Position numbers and translations under genes: made by a program. This document shows positions 1 to 11,342 of a stretch of DNA of 64,000 nucleotides, piece by piece (position 1 is the stretch's first letter; each line of letters starts with the position of its first letter). This DNA is from Mermis nigrescens (lineage: Eukaryota > Nematoda > Enoplea > Mermithida > Mermithidae): positions 186,001 to 250,000 of the forward strand of contig JAVLUZ010000162.1 in the NCBI GenBank assembly GCA_036768485.1, read 5' to 3'. The notes beneath the pieces were generated by a model that was not told the origin of the DNA, searched no databases, and saw only the letters and a program-made list of their open reading frames with translations.

Positions 1-510
<510 letters not shown>

Positions 511-956
511 TAGCTTTAGCTTTGCAAGTTTTATCGTTGGCTTTTCTTTTTATTGGAATTTTTCGAGTTTTCTCCTAGAAATCGTTTTTTTTGTTGATGT
601 ACGTTTTGTGCTCGTTGAATATTAGCGTACGCCTATTGTTAAAATAATGGCTACGCATGTCAGCGGATAAAATCAGTGCGAGATATTTTTGAGCAAAAAT
701 TTCAATTTTTGTGTTATATTGTATTGGAAATCTGGATAACGGTAGGTATAAAACAGATAAGAGAAGAACGAATTGATTTGCAATTTTTATCCTAAATCAT
801 TTGAAACACTTGGTTATCCTCTCTAAAAGTAATTCGTTTTTCTTACGGAAGTGTACTCTAGCCGCCTAAAAAGATACAAATTATGAGTAGGCCAGCAGTT
901 AAATAAATGAAGACTATTTAAGTTTTGAGAATTACATGTAAGTGTACCATCAGTCA
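511..956. other. Probable 3' flank of the ABC gene; no feature recognised
   Basis: AT-rich sequence immediately after the transporter stop codon. It is the likely 3' untranslated region. I see no second gene or repeat boundary here. Confidence 0.4.
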
Positions 957-1162
957 TCATGTAACGGCTAGAAATTTCGGGTGGGGGTTCCCGGCCACTT
1001 TTAGGTGGGGGTGGGGTAAATGACCTCCAATTTTTGGCCGAAACACGCCTAAAAACTGTCAAGAACTCAATTTTTTCCGAAAATGGTGGGGTCAAAATTT
1101 CTGGCTTTGGGGATGGGAGGACGACCAATTTTGGATGGGGGATTCCCCGTTACATGTATGCC
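957..1162 (+). repeat. Dispersed repeat family Q bounded by CATGTAACGG / CCGTTACATG
   Basis: A ~205-bp segment starts with CATGTAACGG and ends with its reverse complement CCGTTACATG. It holds G-rich runs and the text 'gaaatttcgggtgggggt'. Related copies occur at 33205-33440, 42160-42420, 58065-58290 and 61050-61565, so this is a mobile or satellite-like family. The terminal inverted repeat suggests a short non-autonomous DNA element. I could not settle a target duplication. Confidence 0.6.
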
Positions 1163-2100
1163 ACCAGTAATCAAAAATTGCAGGAAAAAATAAAATTTTT
1201 AACACTTTCTTTGCAGTTCAGAATTCAGACAAAGCTTATAAACAAATTTATATTACAGTAAGTAGCTGACCATGCGTGCTGACTAGTTTAGAAAACTAAA
1301 GTTTATATTGCATTTATTGCCCGTCACGCGTCTGTCTGTATGCGCCTGGATTTCATGTTATTAAGGTTAGCATAATGTCGAAATGGCTTACTCATCCGTT
1401 TTTGCATAATACGTTGACTAACTGATTGGCGTATTACTTATATTAGTTTAAGTCTTACATGTTTTGATTTAATCGTTATGTAATATTATTATAATATAAT
1501 ACATTATTATTAATAATTGCATTTTTAATAATCAAAGTTTTTTCGACTTAGAGTCTTCTCTAGACTCATTGTACATGTAAGCTAGAATTTTGAATTTGGA
1601 GAAAAATAAATTGTCTAGATGTTGTCTTTTGCACTGTATGTGTGTGATTTGAGGAGGAGTAAGCTGAGAACAGTATTGTTGTGAATGGTCAGGATCGAAC
1701 GCGTTCTTGCAGGGTTAATCCTTTCCCACTCTGAATGGCTCCTTATCTCAACAATTTCTAAATTTCCAGAAAATGTAAGGTAATATGCTGTCGTCACCTT
1801 TTTAGCGAGTTTCTGGCTCAAAGGTATCCGTCGCCATTTTGACCAAATAGATTTTGTACCATTTCTTACATCTATAGAAAATTTTCCTCATGTTTTTATG
1901 TTCAGGAGGAAACAATATCGACAAATGGTAGTTTCGACATGCGCTCATCACTTTTGAGCCTAAAGACGTAATTTTAGTAGATTTATAAGGAGCTAACTCC
2001 AGGATTTCCTTACTGTACATTAATGCCCACAACCGTGCCTACGTATCTGTAGTCTATTCCACGAGACCTTGTGAAAGGGTCACAATTTTTGAGTCAGTTT
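1163..2100. other. AT-rich stretch with no recognised feature
   Basis: Only short open frames are present, and none has recognisable protein motifs. No repeat boundary was found by eye. Confidence 0.4.
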
Positions 2101-2119
2101 AAATCGACTACAAAATCTA

Positions 2120-2300
2120 TTTAAACTGCAGCGGCAGACTTGATACTGTGCACAGCAATTGATGAGCATATGTAGTTTGACTGTGCAAAATTTTGTTGCA
2201 GTGAAGTGCCTGGAAACCACTTTTGTAGCTACCAGCTTGCACACTTAGAATTGCTTTTCATGCGCAAGATTTCGTGAAATAGACTGTAGAAGCATTGAGT
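2120..2300 (+). repeat. Fragment related to the region near 13000-13140
   Basis: The text around 'gtgcacagcaattg', 'aaaccacttttg' and 'gcgcaagatttcgtgaaat' recurs in the same order at 13015-13115. It is a diverged piece of the GTGTAAAC-rich repeat region described at 12960-15170. Confidence 0.45.
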
Positions 2301-2499
2301 TTACTATGCGCATATAGGTAATAGACGAGTTGCGGATGCATCAGCTAGAGTTAGTCGCCCCCCCCGAAACCAGAAAATTTGCGACCACCGATTTTTGGGA
2401 AAGTTTGTTTTTGAAGAAAAATCGGAGGTCACCCCTAACAATGGCCGGGAGCTCGCTACCCGAAAATTTCAGGCCTTTGCATGTGTGCTACTACGGGAT

Positions 2500-2650
2500 A
2501 TGGATAACTCGCCCCACATCCCCCCGCAACTCGCCCCCAACCACAACTCGTTCCCACACAACTTTCCCCACACAACTCGCCCCCCCCACAACTCGCTCCC
2601 ACACAACTCGCCTCCTTTCACAACTCCCTCCCCCACTCGTAACTGACTCC
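2500..2650 (+). repeat. Minisatellite of CACAACTCGCCCC-type units
   Basis: About ten imperfect 13-17 bp units of the form 'cacaactcgccccc' run in tandem. Open frames on both strands here are by-products of the repeat. The same unit appears on the opposite strand at 3427-3535, making an inverted pair with a ~780-bp spacer. Confidence 0.8.
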
Positions 2651-2879
2651 CCACACAAACTGGCCCTTGGAACTTCAAGCCCAGGGTTCATGATTGCCAA
2701 TAAGTATATGTAGGAGCTTCACGAAAAATCTTATAGTGAAAATTGTACTCATGTGATGACGAATTTTCGCGGGGTTTTTACACTGCTGTCACAGCATAAC
2801 GAGTGTTATTTTTTATATGTACAATGTAAGCATTGCTTATGCTGTTTTTTGGAGTCAGTTGTGGGCATAAATGCAAAGC

Positions 2880-3250
2880 ATGGTCGGCGGAAATGGCTGA
2901 TCTGCGGACAACTTTTTCTCGTTTTCATTGGTCTTTAGCCTTTATATTGCCTCATTTTTCTCAGAAACGTCCCATTTATATATTTTGGCCGTCTAGAGGT
3001 CCTGCAACCACACATGGGTTGTTTGTGGGGGTTACTCCCCGGCTTCCGGAACCCACACCCCAAATCGATAAACCCCAGAAAGTTTTTTCGCAATTTTTTG
3101 ATGCCAATGGATAGTGCTGGATGAGAAACGTTGAGAAATGGTGTTTTTTCGCCATGCCACCATTTTAAGACAATTTTTTGACCTTTGAAAAATCTTGCAC
3201 CTCCAGAATTCTGGTGCTGCCCACCTATGATTGAAACTGACCATACGCAG
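2880..3250 (+). repeat. Dispersed repeats L and I (adjacent)
   Basis: The first part ('ttgcctcatttttctcagaaa ... acacatgggttg') matches copies at 5640-5790 and 7640-8090. The second part ('gcaattttttgatgcc..tggatag') matches 28690-28900 inside the PIF/Harbinger-like element. No coding potential is seen. Confidence 0.55.
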
Positions 3251-3426
3251 GCAAGTCAAAAAATGCAGGGGAGAAAAATAGTGTTGTGGGCAATAAATTT
3301 TTTTGTTATTTCCATCTATTAGCATCGAAAAATCACAAAAAAATTCAAAAAATTGAACTGTGCGATTTTAAGCTTCTGGGGGTCCAATCGAACCCTCCAT
3401 AATTGGACTGTAATTGTGATTCCTTT

Positions 3427-3535
3427 GGGGCTAGTTGTTGGGGGCCGAGTTGTGGGGTAGGGCGCTTTGTGCAGGGTCGAGTTGTTTGGGGGGGTGAGTT
3501 GTGGAGGGGCGAGTTGTGGGGGAGCGAATTATCCG
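3427..3535 (-). repeat. Inverted copy of the CACAACTCGCCCC minisatellite
   Basis: Units read 'gggcgagttgtggggg', which is the reverse complement of the array at 2500-2650. The two arrays could form the ends of one foldback element. I could not find a clear target duplication. Confidence 0.7.
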
Positions 3536-3559
3536 CAAGCCGCTACCACGCCCTTTCAG

Positions 3560-5220
3560 AGGGACAAAAGGGGCTATCTATGTCAAACAGGACATTAATT
3601 AAAAACGAACAAAAATCAAAACTTCCTTGCAAAAGTGCTTGGAGTCAATCAAAATGGCATGCGAGTGACCTAACCGCCTGATTTTCAAATAATACGACCG
3701 GATTTGTAACAAAAATTAGTATTTTCCGTTCATAATATAGTCATCTAGTCTGTTAAGAGTTGAGATGACCAAACCTACTTTCCTTTAAATTCAAAACATT
3801 GATTTTTTTCATTTAAATAGCTCAAAAGGTTCAAATCGTTTTGAAGTCTGTTCATTTCAAACGACTCTTTAGTATGAATCAACATTGGTCATAGAACTCA
3901 GTGCTGTCAATGTTTGAAGAAAATATTATCCCACCTCTTTATCTGAAAAATACCATGGATTATGTGTGTGTTATCATTACCTGCGTACCTAGCAAAGTCA
4001 AACACTTTTTATGAGTAGGCCTTTTGAAACCGAAAGCAGTCATTAGATAACTCAGCTGGGGAAGCTTAGCCAGAGATGAAATAAAATTGTGATCGGAGGT
4101 TTTGGAAAATTTTTAAAAATTCTTATATATTCATCAACCGACGTCTTAAAAATCAATTATGGTATTAAAATAGCACAAAAACGACCTGAATTTAAGATTT
4201 TTGTATGTAAATGGTTTGCACTTTATAAATGAATTACTCGTAATTACTTCAATTTTCGGCTTTAATTTTGTCACCTGCGCAAAATTCATCCAATTCTTCG
4301 AGGGTTCAAACTCCCAATGTCATGTTTGATCTAGGTTCCCTGCACTTGAATAATAATTTATGTAAATCACGGCGAAAAAGTACAAAATGAGATGCTATTT
4401 CAAAGTAAACAATATAGCTTTAATGGGCTTTATCAGAATATGAATTCTTTTATGTCCATGCTGGTCGATCATGATGTGCACTCGTGGTTAGAGCCATATA
4501 TGCAAGGGCCGGTCTAGCTGGTCAGCCCAAGAGCTTTCTGGACTAAGAAAGCCTAATGTAACTGCGTGAGTTACACGTATAGGCGAACCTGCCTTAGCAG
4601 TTCGCGATAGCCATAACATAGCCAATACTAGTAGCTATCGATGATAGTGCACTGTGGGCTATGCCTTCGGTCTTCCCATTATTTCCCCAAATTTTCAATA
4701 ATAAAAAACATTTAGATACTTGTCCGGTAGCATAGAGTTAAGTGTATGATAATAGTAATTGTTTCATGCATACCGCTTGTGTAATCGATAACAATTGATC
4801 TGAGATAAAAGCTTATCAGTATTACGTTAAATTGATCTTTGTTTAATTTACTGTAATGGTCCTTGAGGCCAGTGTACGTAACGTTGTAGTTTAGTCTGGC
4901 GTTTTGCTTTTTGGTTTTGCCAGTCGTACGTTGATATAGTCCGTACGTTTCCGTTTTCTTTTTGCTTGTTGTCCGGCTTCAGGCCGTGAATTCTTCGCTG
5001 AATTAAAATAGAGAAAAACCTACCCAGTGGTTTTTGGTTATACCGATGGTTAGGTCGGGCATCTACTCGTCGAGGACTTCTTCCCATCTTAGTGGACTGA
5101 TAGGTAAATTTCGTATGATAGTTTATTCTATTTGGAAATCATAATTTATCTCTCAAGCCAAAAATTGATCAAAATATTATTTAATCTTTAAGGATGATTG
5201 GTCAGCATAGAGCTCGTTGT
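3560..5220. other. Unassigned AT-rich region
   Basis: No convincing exon or repeat boundary was found. A locally more GC-rich patch at about 4500-4690 has several short self-complementary stretches, but it does not match any RNA gene I know. Confidence 0.35.
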
Positions 5221-5234
5221 TGTTGTTTTCATAG

Positions 5235-5540
5235 TTCAGCGTGCTACACATATTAGGAACCAAAACATTTCGAACCAGGCACTGATTGAAAATAAGTTAA
5301 ACAAACAACTTGAGCTTGAGATAGGTCAACTGACCTCTGCGGCAAATTCCGAGACTAGGTAAGTAGCCTTAGGTCTTAGGGCGTAGCTGCTGAGATCACC
5401 CGACATAGAAGCAGCCAGCAATATTAGGGCTGAGGGGATCGAAGCCGTAAGGTCTCTAAGGGTCCAAAGATCGAAAGCCATTCAGAGCCGCGCGATCGGG
5501 GCCAGCACTAAGCGCAGACTTAAGTACCTACGTACCTAGG
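5235..5540 (+). CDS. Candidate two-exon coding fragment (unknown protein)
   Basis: A T-rich acceptor (ending 'ttttcatAG' at 5233-5234) opens a frame that runs through 'NQNISNQALIENKLNKQLEL' to a strong donor AG|GTAAGT at 5358/5359. A second open stretch resumes in compatible phase after 'gctgctgAG' (5393-5394), with 'IRAEGIEAVRSLRVQRSKAI', and ends at TAG near 5538. The implied intron is only 36 bp, which is at or below the usual minimum. The residues are charged and helix-prone, coiled-coil-like. No family is recognised. It may be a real short gene piece or a chance open stretch in a more GC-rich patch. Confidence 0.3.
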
Positions 5541-5639
5541 CAAATCTCGAAGGTAATGTATGTGTCCTATGTCGTCCTTATACGCATAGGGCACCGCTAC
5601 ATATACACTAAAAACTGATATAAACTCTAAAACATTTTG

Positions 5640-5800
5640 TAGTCTCTGGTCAATAATACAAGCACTTTTGCAGACAATTTTTGGTTTCCATCTATCCTTG
5701 GCCCTCATTTTGCCTCAATTTTCCTAGAAAGTTTCCCATTTTTTCATTCTGTGCTGACCGTAAGCACCCACGTGCATGTCTGGTTAAAATTCTCTCTTAT
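5640..5800 (+). repeat. Dispersed repeat family L fragment
   Basis: It shares 'tttctggtcaat', 'cattttgcctcaatt' and 'cacgtgcatgtct' in order with 7770-7925, and a weaker match with 2930-3010. It is non-coding. Confidence 0.5.
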
Positions 5801-6172
5801 TTTGACGATTCCGTCGTAATTGAAACATTTTCAAATCAAATATCAAGTGTTGATTTTTCTAAAACAATTGCATAATTGTCTAAAATGATTGTTCTACTTA
5901 TTGTACATATGTATATGCAGGACCCAAGTTATAAAACAGCCGTGATGGCGATTTGTTTGCATAATTTTTAGACTATGTAGATCAAATCGCGTACCTATAG
6001 AGGGAGTTAAGTCGGTTTCAAAGAGAATAATTCGCGTCATTCACATTTTTCTCGCGATTCCGGCATATCGCTCTTGAATGTTTTTCAATTCTATTTTATC
6101 CAATCATGTTTCATAAAGTATTGCTCATAGTTAATTTGTTTTTCAAGATTCAATCGTTCAGGTAGATTTAAA

Positions 6173-6421
6173 GTGACAGCTGTAGGGCTCCAGCATTTGA
6201 ACTTTGACAATGTAAGCACTCAGAATTCTAGCTTTCATTGGCTACCAAAACGCTCTTCGATGGTGATACGTGAAGATGTTATGCAAACAGGATCTTATGA
6301 CGGCTGCCACGTTGACGGTCAAATTTTTCTAGATAATGGAGAGCATCAAAACCTAGAAATGTGCATCTTTTTAACTGGAAATGTTTTCAATCATTGCTCG
6401 GCATTTGAAAGGAATAGATAA
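6173..6421 (+). CDS. Possible orphan coding exon, 82 codons
   Basis: This open frame ends at TAA 6419-6421. It contains a stretch with ordinary amino-acid mix, 'GSYDGCHVDGQIFLDNGE' followed by two further cysteines, faintly like a VWC-type Cys-Asp-Gly-Glu pattern. It does not begin with ATG. An AG at 6160-6161 ('cgttcAG') could act as an acceptor. There is no known domain that I can defend. It is listed because its composition is less repetitive than its surroundings. Confidence 0.25.
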   Translation: MTAVGLQHLNFDNVSTQNSSFHWLPKRSSMVIREDVMQTGSYDGCHVDGQIFLDNGEHQNLEMCIFLTGNVFNHCSAFERNR

Positions 6422-7630
6422 ACATTACTTCGTTCTTGAATCGTGTAATTTGGAATTCAATTACAATTAAAAATAGTTTTGTGTATATATTGCAATGAGT
6501 GCGCTACTGCGGAATCAATTAATTCTTTTGTAATGTTTTGCGCCAGGTCATTATCTGCCTACGTACACCTGAGCTATTATTAGTGGAGGCCAAAAACATT
6601 TCTGCAGGACGTTTATTATTATTTTTTGATTCAAAGAAAGTTTATTAACTTAAAACAATCGTTTTTATTATTTCCTCTATTCATTATTACGGTTCTTTGA
6701 AGGGTTAAATTAGCAAAAATGAATGCCTACTTCGCTGTTCGTTCTGTGCTCACGTACATAGGTAATCATCGGATTCCTTTTCAGGATTACCTTTAATGTG
6801 GCCTAGCTCAAATAAATGATCATTGAACAATTCCTTTGGAGCGAAGCAAACATTTTTTCATCATACCCTTCATCTATTGGTTTATGTTGGTGATGGTTTC
6901 CCATGGAAAGATAATCACCGATATGAAAGCTATAATGGTTTGCTGCGGTGCAGAATATGTATGCAGGTACCTTATTATGGAACATAAAAATACGCACGGA
7001 TGAGGACGATCCCGTCATTTTATTATTTCCTTTCCCGAAGCTTGGTTGGGTGTAAGTGAATAAGAAATTAGCTTGCCTTTGTTTTCTTATAAATTTTCAT
7101 TTTTGCATAGTCAGCAATGCGAAACCAGCGGTCGAATTCATTCGTATGTGATGCTTCAATTTATCTCTACATATATGTACGTACATTAAATTTAGCTATG
7201 GATCCGTCAAACTCCGTGCGAATGACCCAGTCTCTATGCGCCTATAAGTCCAATTTTAGCTCATTTATTGCGACTAATTTGTATCTAATTTGACATTAAT
7301 AGAGTAGCTGGTGTCGTTTTTGAACACGTAGGGACACCGTAGTTATTTGATCAGTCTTTTTCGCAGTGCTTCTCTTGTATCTCGTGAAAATGGAGGTGAG
7401 ATTGATGAATAGTCCTTCTTGACTAGAAAGTCAAATAAACAAATATAGCAATATTCTCTGGAAATCAAGATTCGCATGATAGATTCGTGCAGACAAATCC
7501 CAAAGATGCCGACGCTGACATACATAATTTATGTTATTTACCTATGTTTTGTCAAAATTCGTATAATTGATATTAATATCTTGCTTTTAAAGAAAGCGAA
7601 CCGCTTCTTCTTCTTCGAACTACGCCCCGA
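6422..7630. other. Unassigned AT-rich region
   Basis: No gene, RNA or repeat boundary is recognised. Short open frames here lack protein motifs. Confidence 0.35.
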
Positions 7631-7639
7631 ACATGATTT

Positions 7640-8090
7640 TGTTGTGACCATCGATGCACATCATGGCTGATCTGGGGGTCAGCTGGTCTAAGGGGTCAGT
7701 TCGTGAGCTTATTGGGTCAAAATGACCTCAAGAACTAATATAAATGATGAAATAGCATTGAAACTACTTTATTCCACAGTTTCTGGTCAATTTCAAACAC
7801 GTTTTAGGAAAATTTCCGATTTTCACCAAGATTTAGACTTCATTTTGCCTCATTTACATTAGAAAATTTTTCATTTTTCCATTCGGGATCTGAAGACCCC
7901 CAAACACTCCACGTGCATGTCTAGTTGCGACTATGCAGTGACCTGTAGGATATGCAGAGAAAGCGTTGCCGACCTGAGTGGGTCATTCCGGTTTTGGGGT
8001 CAAGCTGGGATAGGTGGGTAGCTTTCATGAGCTAAGATTATCTTAGATAGTAGTATAAATGATAAAATGGCATTGAGTAAAGTAAGTTCA
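7640..8090 (+). repeat. Two tandem units of dispersed repeat L
   Basis: The block 'gggtcagctggtctaaggggtcag ... ataaatgatgaaatagcattga' recurs about 310 bp downstream as 'gggtcaagctgggataggtggg ... ataaatgataaaatggcattga'. This gives two head-to-tail degenerate units. Related fragments lie at 5640-5800 and, reversed, at 57660-57810. It lies just upstream of the receptor gene. Confidence 0.6.
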
Positions 8091-8474
8091 CGCTTTTTTA
8101 CAGGATTTCAGACTTGTTGTTTACTTATTTCTAGCCATAATTTTTTCCTTTTATTAATTTCTTGCTCAAATGCGATACAGAGTATATTGCATTCCTAGTA
8201 ACTTCGTAACAACCTGAGATCAGTATATGTATATACGATTATTTCGATAGATATTAGATCCATGCGGCAAGACGCTTGGTTTGCGATTATTCATGCTTTT
8301 CAGGAGAAAAATTTAGCGTTTATTACAATCATAATGAATCAAATTTAGGTTTGAACGTACACCACGCTCCTTCGTGTAGTTCCTCCCTCATGTTCTTTAT
8401 GATGAAAATTATTCTTATATCTTCGATAGCCATTGACCCATTACTCTTTTTCTAAGACAAATCGGACTTTGACT

Positions 8475-9149
8475 ATGGACTTCAATAATACGAGTTCAAC
8501 CGACGAAAATCAGATCCAAATTGCGCAGAATCATCCAACTCATTTGCTTGAAATATTTGGTTCTTGCTTATTGGTAATAGGGTTCTTTGGAATCATTTTA
8601 AACGGAATTGATTTACTAGCCATATTGTTAACTAAAGAACTTAGGTCTGCATTTTATTTGTACGTGGCGCACTCTTGTGCGTCGGATATTCTTTGTCTGA
8701 TAGTCACTTCCGTCTACAGTGGTATTGCTTTAATTTTGGGCAGTCGATTAGCCGAATGGCTTGAGCGCTTATGCGTAGTGGTTATCAATGCCGGATTTTA
8801 CACCAGCGGGTGGTGGCTCGTTATCATTTCCATTTCGCGACTTTTCTGTTTCAAGCACGCGGAGTTGGAAAAACGATTTTTGGCAAGTCGCCAAATGAAG
8901 TGGCTGCCGGTATTTATTTGGGGCTTCTACTTCGTCCTAGCTTCACCGAATTTGGTACTAGATAAACCGGCGTATTACTTTTCACTCAAAAGTTTAAGTT
9001 GGGCGAATGACAGGCTGACTTCTTGGTCACGATTTATGGCCATTTATGATATATGTCATATCACGGGCTCCGTTTTGCTAATGCTAGTCATTAATACAGC
9101 AACAGTTATCGCCATTGTGCGCCAGCGTAGCAAGGTCTTTCAGTCAAAG
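8475..9149 (+). CDS. Seven-transmembrane receptor, nematode SRX/SRSX-like, exon 1
   Basis: This exon gives residues 1-225 of a predicted 312-residue receptor. The start is the first in-frame ATG; the frame is open a little upstream but only from TTG. What is seen: N-terminal N-glycosylation sequons (NNT/NTS), then five hydrophobic helices at roughly 24-52, 58-88, 96-126, 142-162 and 186-214. A cysteine stands at the start of TM3 (C100), and 'SISRLF' takes the place of the DRY motif after TM3. The exon ends at CAAAG|GTTACA, phase 0, and joins 10983 in frame. The layout is that of class A-related nematode chemosensory receptors, which detect external chemicals at the membrane of sensory neurons and signal through G proteins. 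The ligand is unknown. No frame breaks occur, so this is probably an intact host gene. Another serpentine subfamily is possible. Confidence 0.85.
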
Positions 9150-9254
9150 GTTACAATTATTTACTAAACATTGTATAAGAAGTATTTCATAATATGTACC
9201 AAATAATAAATGATCACTTATCATTTTTTCTCTTGAACATTATATAAATAATAG

Positions 9255-9500
9255 GTACCACCAGACATGCACAGCATGGGAATTCTGTAGGAGGGAGGGG
9301 GTAAAATTTTGAAGTGCCTTTTTTGGGCCAAAAAATGGTGGGTACGCGTCAAAAACATCGTTTTCCAGAGTTTCTGACGATGCTCTATCCTTCTAAAGTA
9401 TGAAAACATCAACAAATTTCAGAAAAAATCATAAAAAGTTGAATAAATTGAACAAAATATAGTCAAAACATGAGTAAATGGCGTGAAGCGCCGAAAACTT
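9255..9500 (+). repeat. Dispersed repeat family K
   Basis: It begins around 'catgggaattctgtaggaggg' and includes 'gccttttttgggcc', 'gtttctgacgatgc' and one copy of the dispersed palindrome ('ggcgtgaagcgcc', 9480-9492). It matches 16365-16575 and, reversed, 75-225. Confidence 0.6.
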
Positions 9501-10009
9501 GAAACTTCTGCGCAAATAGGTAGAACATTTAAAAAGCACCTTTTCTACGATAAGTAAATTTTTTGGAAACGTTTGAAGAAGTACGAATTCTGGGGCGTTA
9601 AAGATCCCCAACCCCCCAGATCATTTATCGGTAACACTTATATCGTGTACAGTATTATGAATTGTTGCTCTGATCTTGACAAAATATTTGCGTTTGCCGA
9701 ATCGCATTTATGTTTGTGCTTTTTTGCCCCTACCTTGATCTTTAAGAATTTCTGAACCCTTCGATCCGGAATTTTGGCCTTGCCGATAAATGATCAGGCA
9801 GTCGCATAATTTCACAACACGTCTCGCCTTCATATAGCCAACGTTGGAGATTGATTTGAGCTTTTTCCAAATCTAACGAACTTAAACATACAAAGTCGTA
9901 ATTCACGCCCAACTTATGCTCTTTCTGCAAAGGTTATTTTTTGGCAATATGCATGTACATACACACCAAGCACAAATGCATATGTATCAGGGTCAAGCAA
10001 TGACATCAA

Positions 10010-10507
10010 TCCTTGACCGGAAATTGATTAACTCATTGCACGGAACTTCTGAGTTGAAATGCGTTTTTGTTCTTACCGTTTTCAGGCCTGTTTGTGGCCT
10101 TCTTATTAACACAGTTGTAGTTCAGAAAACAGAAAATGCGCAAAAACACAAGAAAATTTAGCCATTCCTTTCATTTAAAATAGGATTATGTGTCCTTGTA
10201 AAGAAAGACAAACAAAGCAGAGGCAAACTGGTACGCAATTTTCGCACCTTTACTATTATGCGCAACATGCATGCACACTTTCTTAACGAAGAAATAGTGC
10301 ATTAATCACTAAGATGATATGAGGTGCTGGTTTATTTTTACTGAGTCAAGCTTTCAAACTCATTTGGATCTTTATAACAATAAAAAATAACGTTTTTGCC
10401 TTTTCCAACCTAATTTCTAGACACAATTACTGCACCAGAAAATGCAACAAAATTTCTGAAAACTTGGGAGGTTGGCATGTGCCCCATTCCTCCTGGCTAC
10501 GCCTATG
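10010..10507 (-). mobile_element. Degraded fragment of the 45.1-kb hAT-like element
   Basis: Read in reverse, 10020-10300 matches 45690-46010, with shared text such as 'aacttctgagttgaaatgcg', 'ggccttcttat' and 'tgtccttgtaaagaaag'. 10420-10500 matches 45420-45510. The terminal CCTGGCTACGCCTATG at 10492-10507 is a hAT-style end also present near 19247 and 27100. Confidence 0.55.
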
Positions 10508-10982
10508 ACCTTTTAAGGTCGGTTCCGGGTCTGAGATTCTGGACAACCTCGGGTTCGGGTTCAAAATTTTTGTCGGGTACCCGACTATTCGGGTCCGAGT
10601 ACCCTGCAAATCTCTACATATTTTGAGACATGAAGTTTCCTTTCGTGAGTGAAATATGCATGATTCTTTTAGGCTTGATGACTGTTTTAAAGCTATTTCT
10701 GACATTTTCCTGTACAAATTTTGGTGCTCATGTGTATGTATGATTAAGGGCGCATATGAAATAGACTTCTTAATCTTAACATCGTTGTCAGGAAAACTGG
10801 TAATTCCTGTTTGTGCGTTCCATCGAGAGCTTTACTTACATCCAGGAATTCCTGTCTGAACCTACGCTTACTAAAACACGGTTCATAATCACATTTTGCA
10901 TATAATTAATCTTAAAATAGAAAAAAACATAAGTGCATTAACTTTATGTCATAATTTTGAGCCTAATGCGCTTTTCTTTTAG

Positions 10983-11246
10983 GAAGCGGCTGTCGCTTTC
11001 AGGCGAAATCGAAAAAGGCAAATCCAACTGTTTATTCAATGTGCGTTCACTTGTCTTTTGTATTGCGGCGAAGGGATTATATTTTTTGCGTTATTGCTTA
11101 GCCACTTTTCCGTTTTGTTAACAGCTTTTTCTCATCTCTACTGGGTTTGTAATCACGCGTTTCAATCCGTCGTCTTTATGTCTATGAACAAAAAGATTCG
11201 TCAATACGTTAGACGACATATCTGTTGTTGTACTGCACGTGTATAA
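10983..11246 (+). CDS. Seven-transmembrane receptor, exon 2 (C-terminal part)
   Basis: This exon encodes residues 226-312 and continues exon 1 in phase 0 after the acceptor at 10981-10982. What is seen: a basic segment with 'RRNRKRQIQLFIQCAF' leading into TM6 (about 238-264), TM7 (about 267-291), then a cytoplasmic tail with KK/RR clusters and three consecutive cysteines that could be palmitoylated. The 'RxIQLFIQ' entry to TM6 is characteristic of the nematode SRX/SRT type of receptor and supports the family call. The stop is TAA 11244-11246. The protein length, 312 residues, is normal for this kind of receptor. Confidence 0.85.
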   Translation, partial: EAAVAFRRNRKRQIQLFIQCAFTCLLYCGEGIIFFALLLSHFSVLLTAFSHLYWVCNHAFQSVVFMSMNKKIRQYVRRHICCCTARV

Positions 11247-11342
11247 ATTCAACAAAGTAGAACGAGTATTCATTCAATACTTACCTATCATTTTACTTGT
11301 AATAAAAACTTCTTCCGACGTCTTGCACGGTTATTATGACTA

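Larger units (their letters stand above)
9150..10982 (+). other. Receptor intron loaded with repeats
   Basis: An 1833-bp GT-AG intron. The donor is 9150-9151 and the acceptor follows 'cgcttttcttttAG' (10981-10982). It contains a family K repeat (9255-9500), a degraded stretch matching the 45.1-kb hAT-like element in reverse (10010-10500), a hAT-type end CCTGGCTACGCCTATG at 10492-10507 and a GGGTTCGGGT-rich segment (10510-10605). Confidence 0.7.

Noticed and set aside
4500..4690. Possible small nuclear or spliced-leader RNA gene
   Set aside because: The local GC rise and hairpins drew attention, but no U1-U6 or spliced-leader signature could be found.
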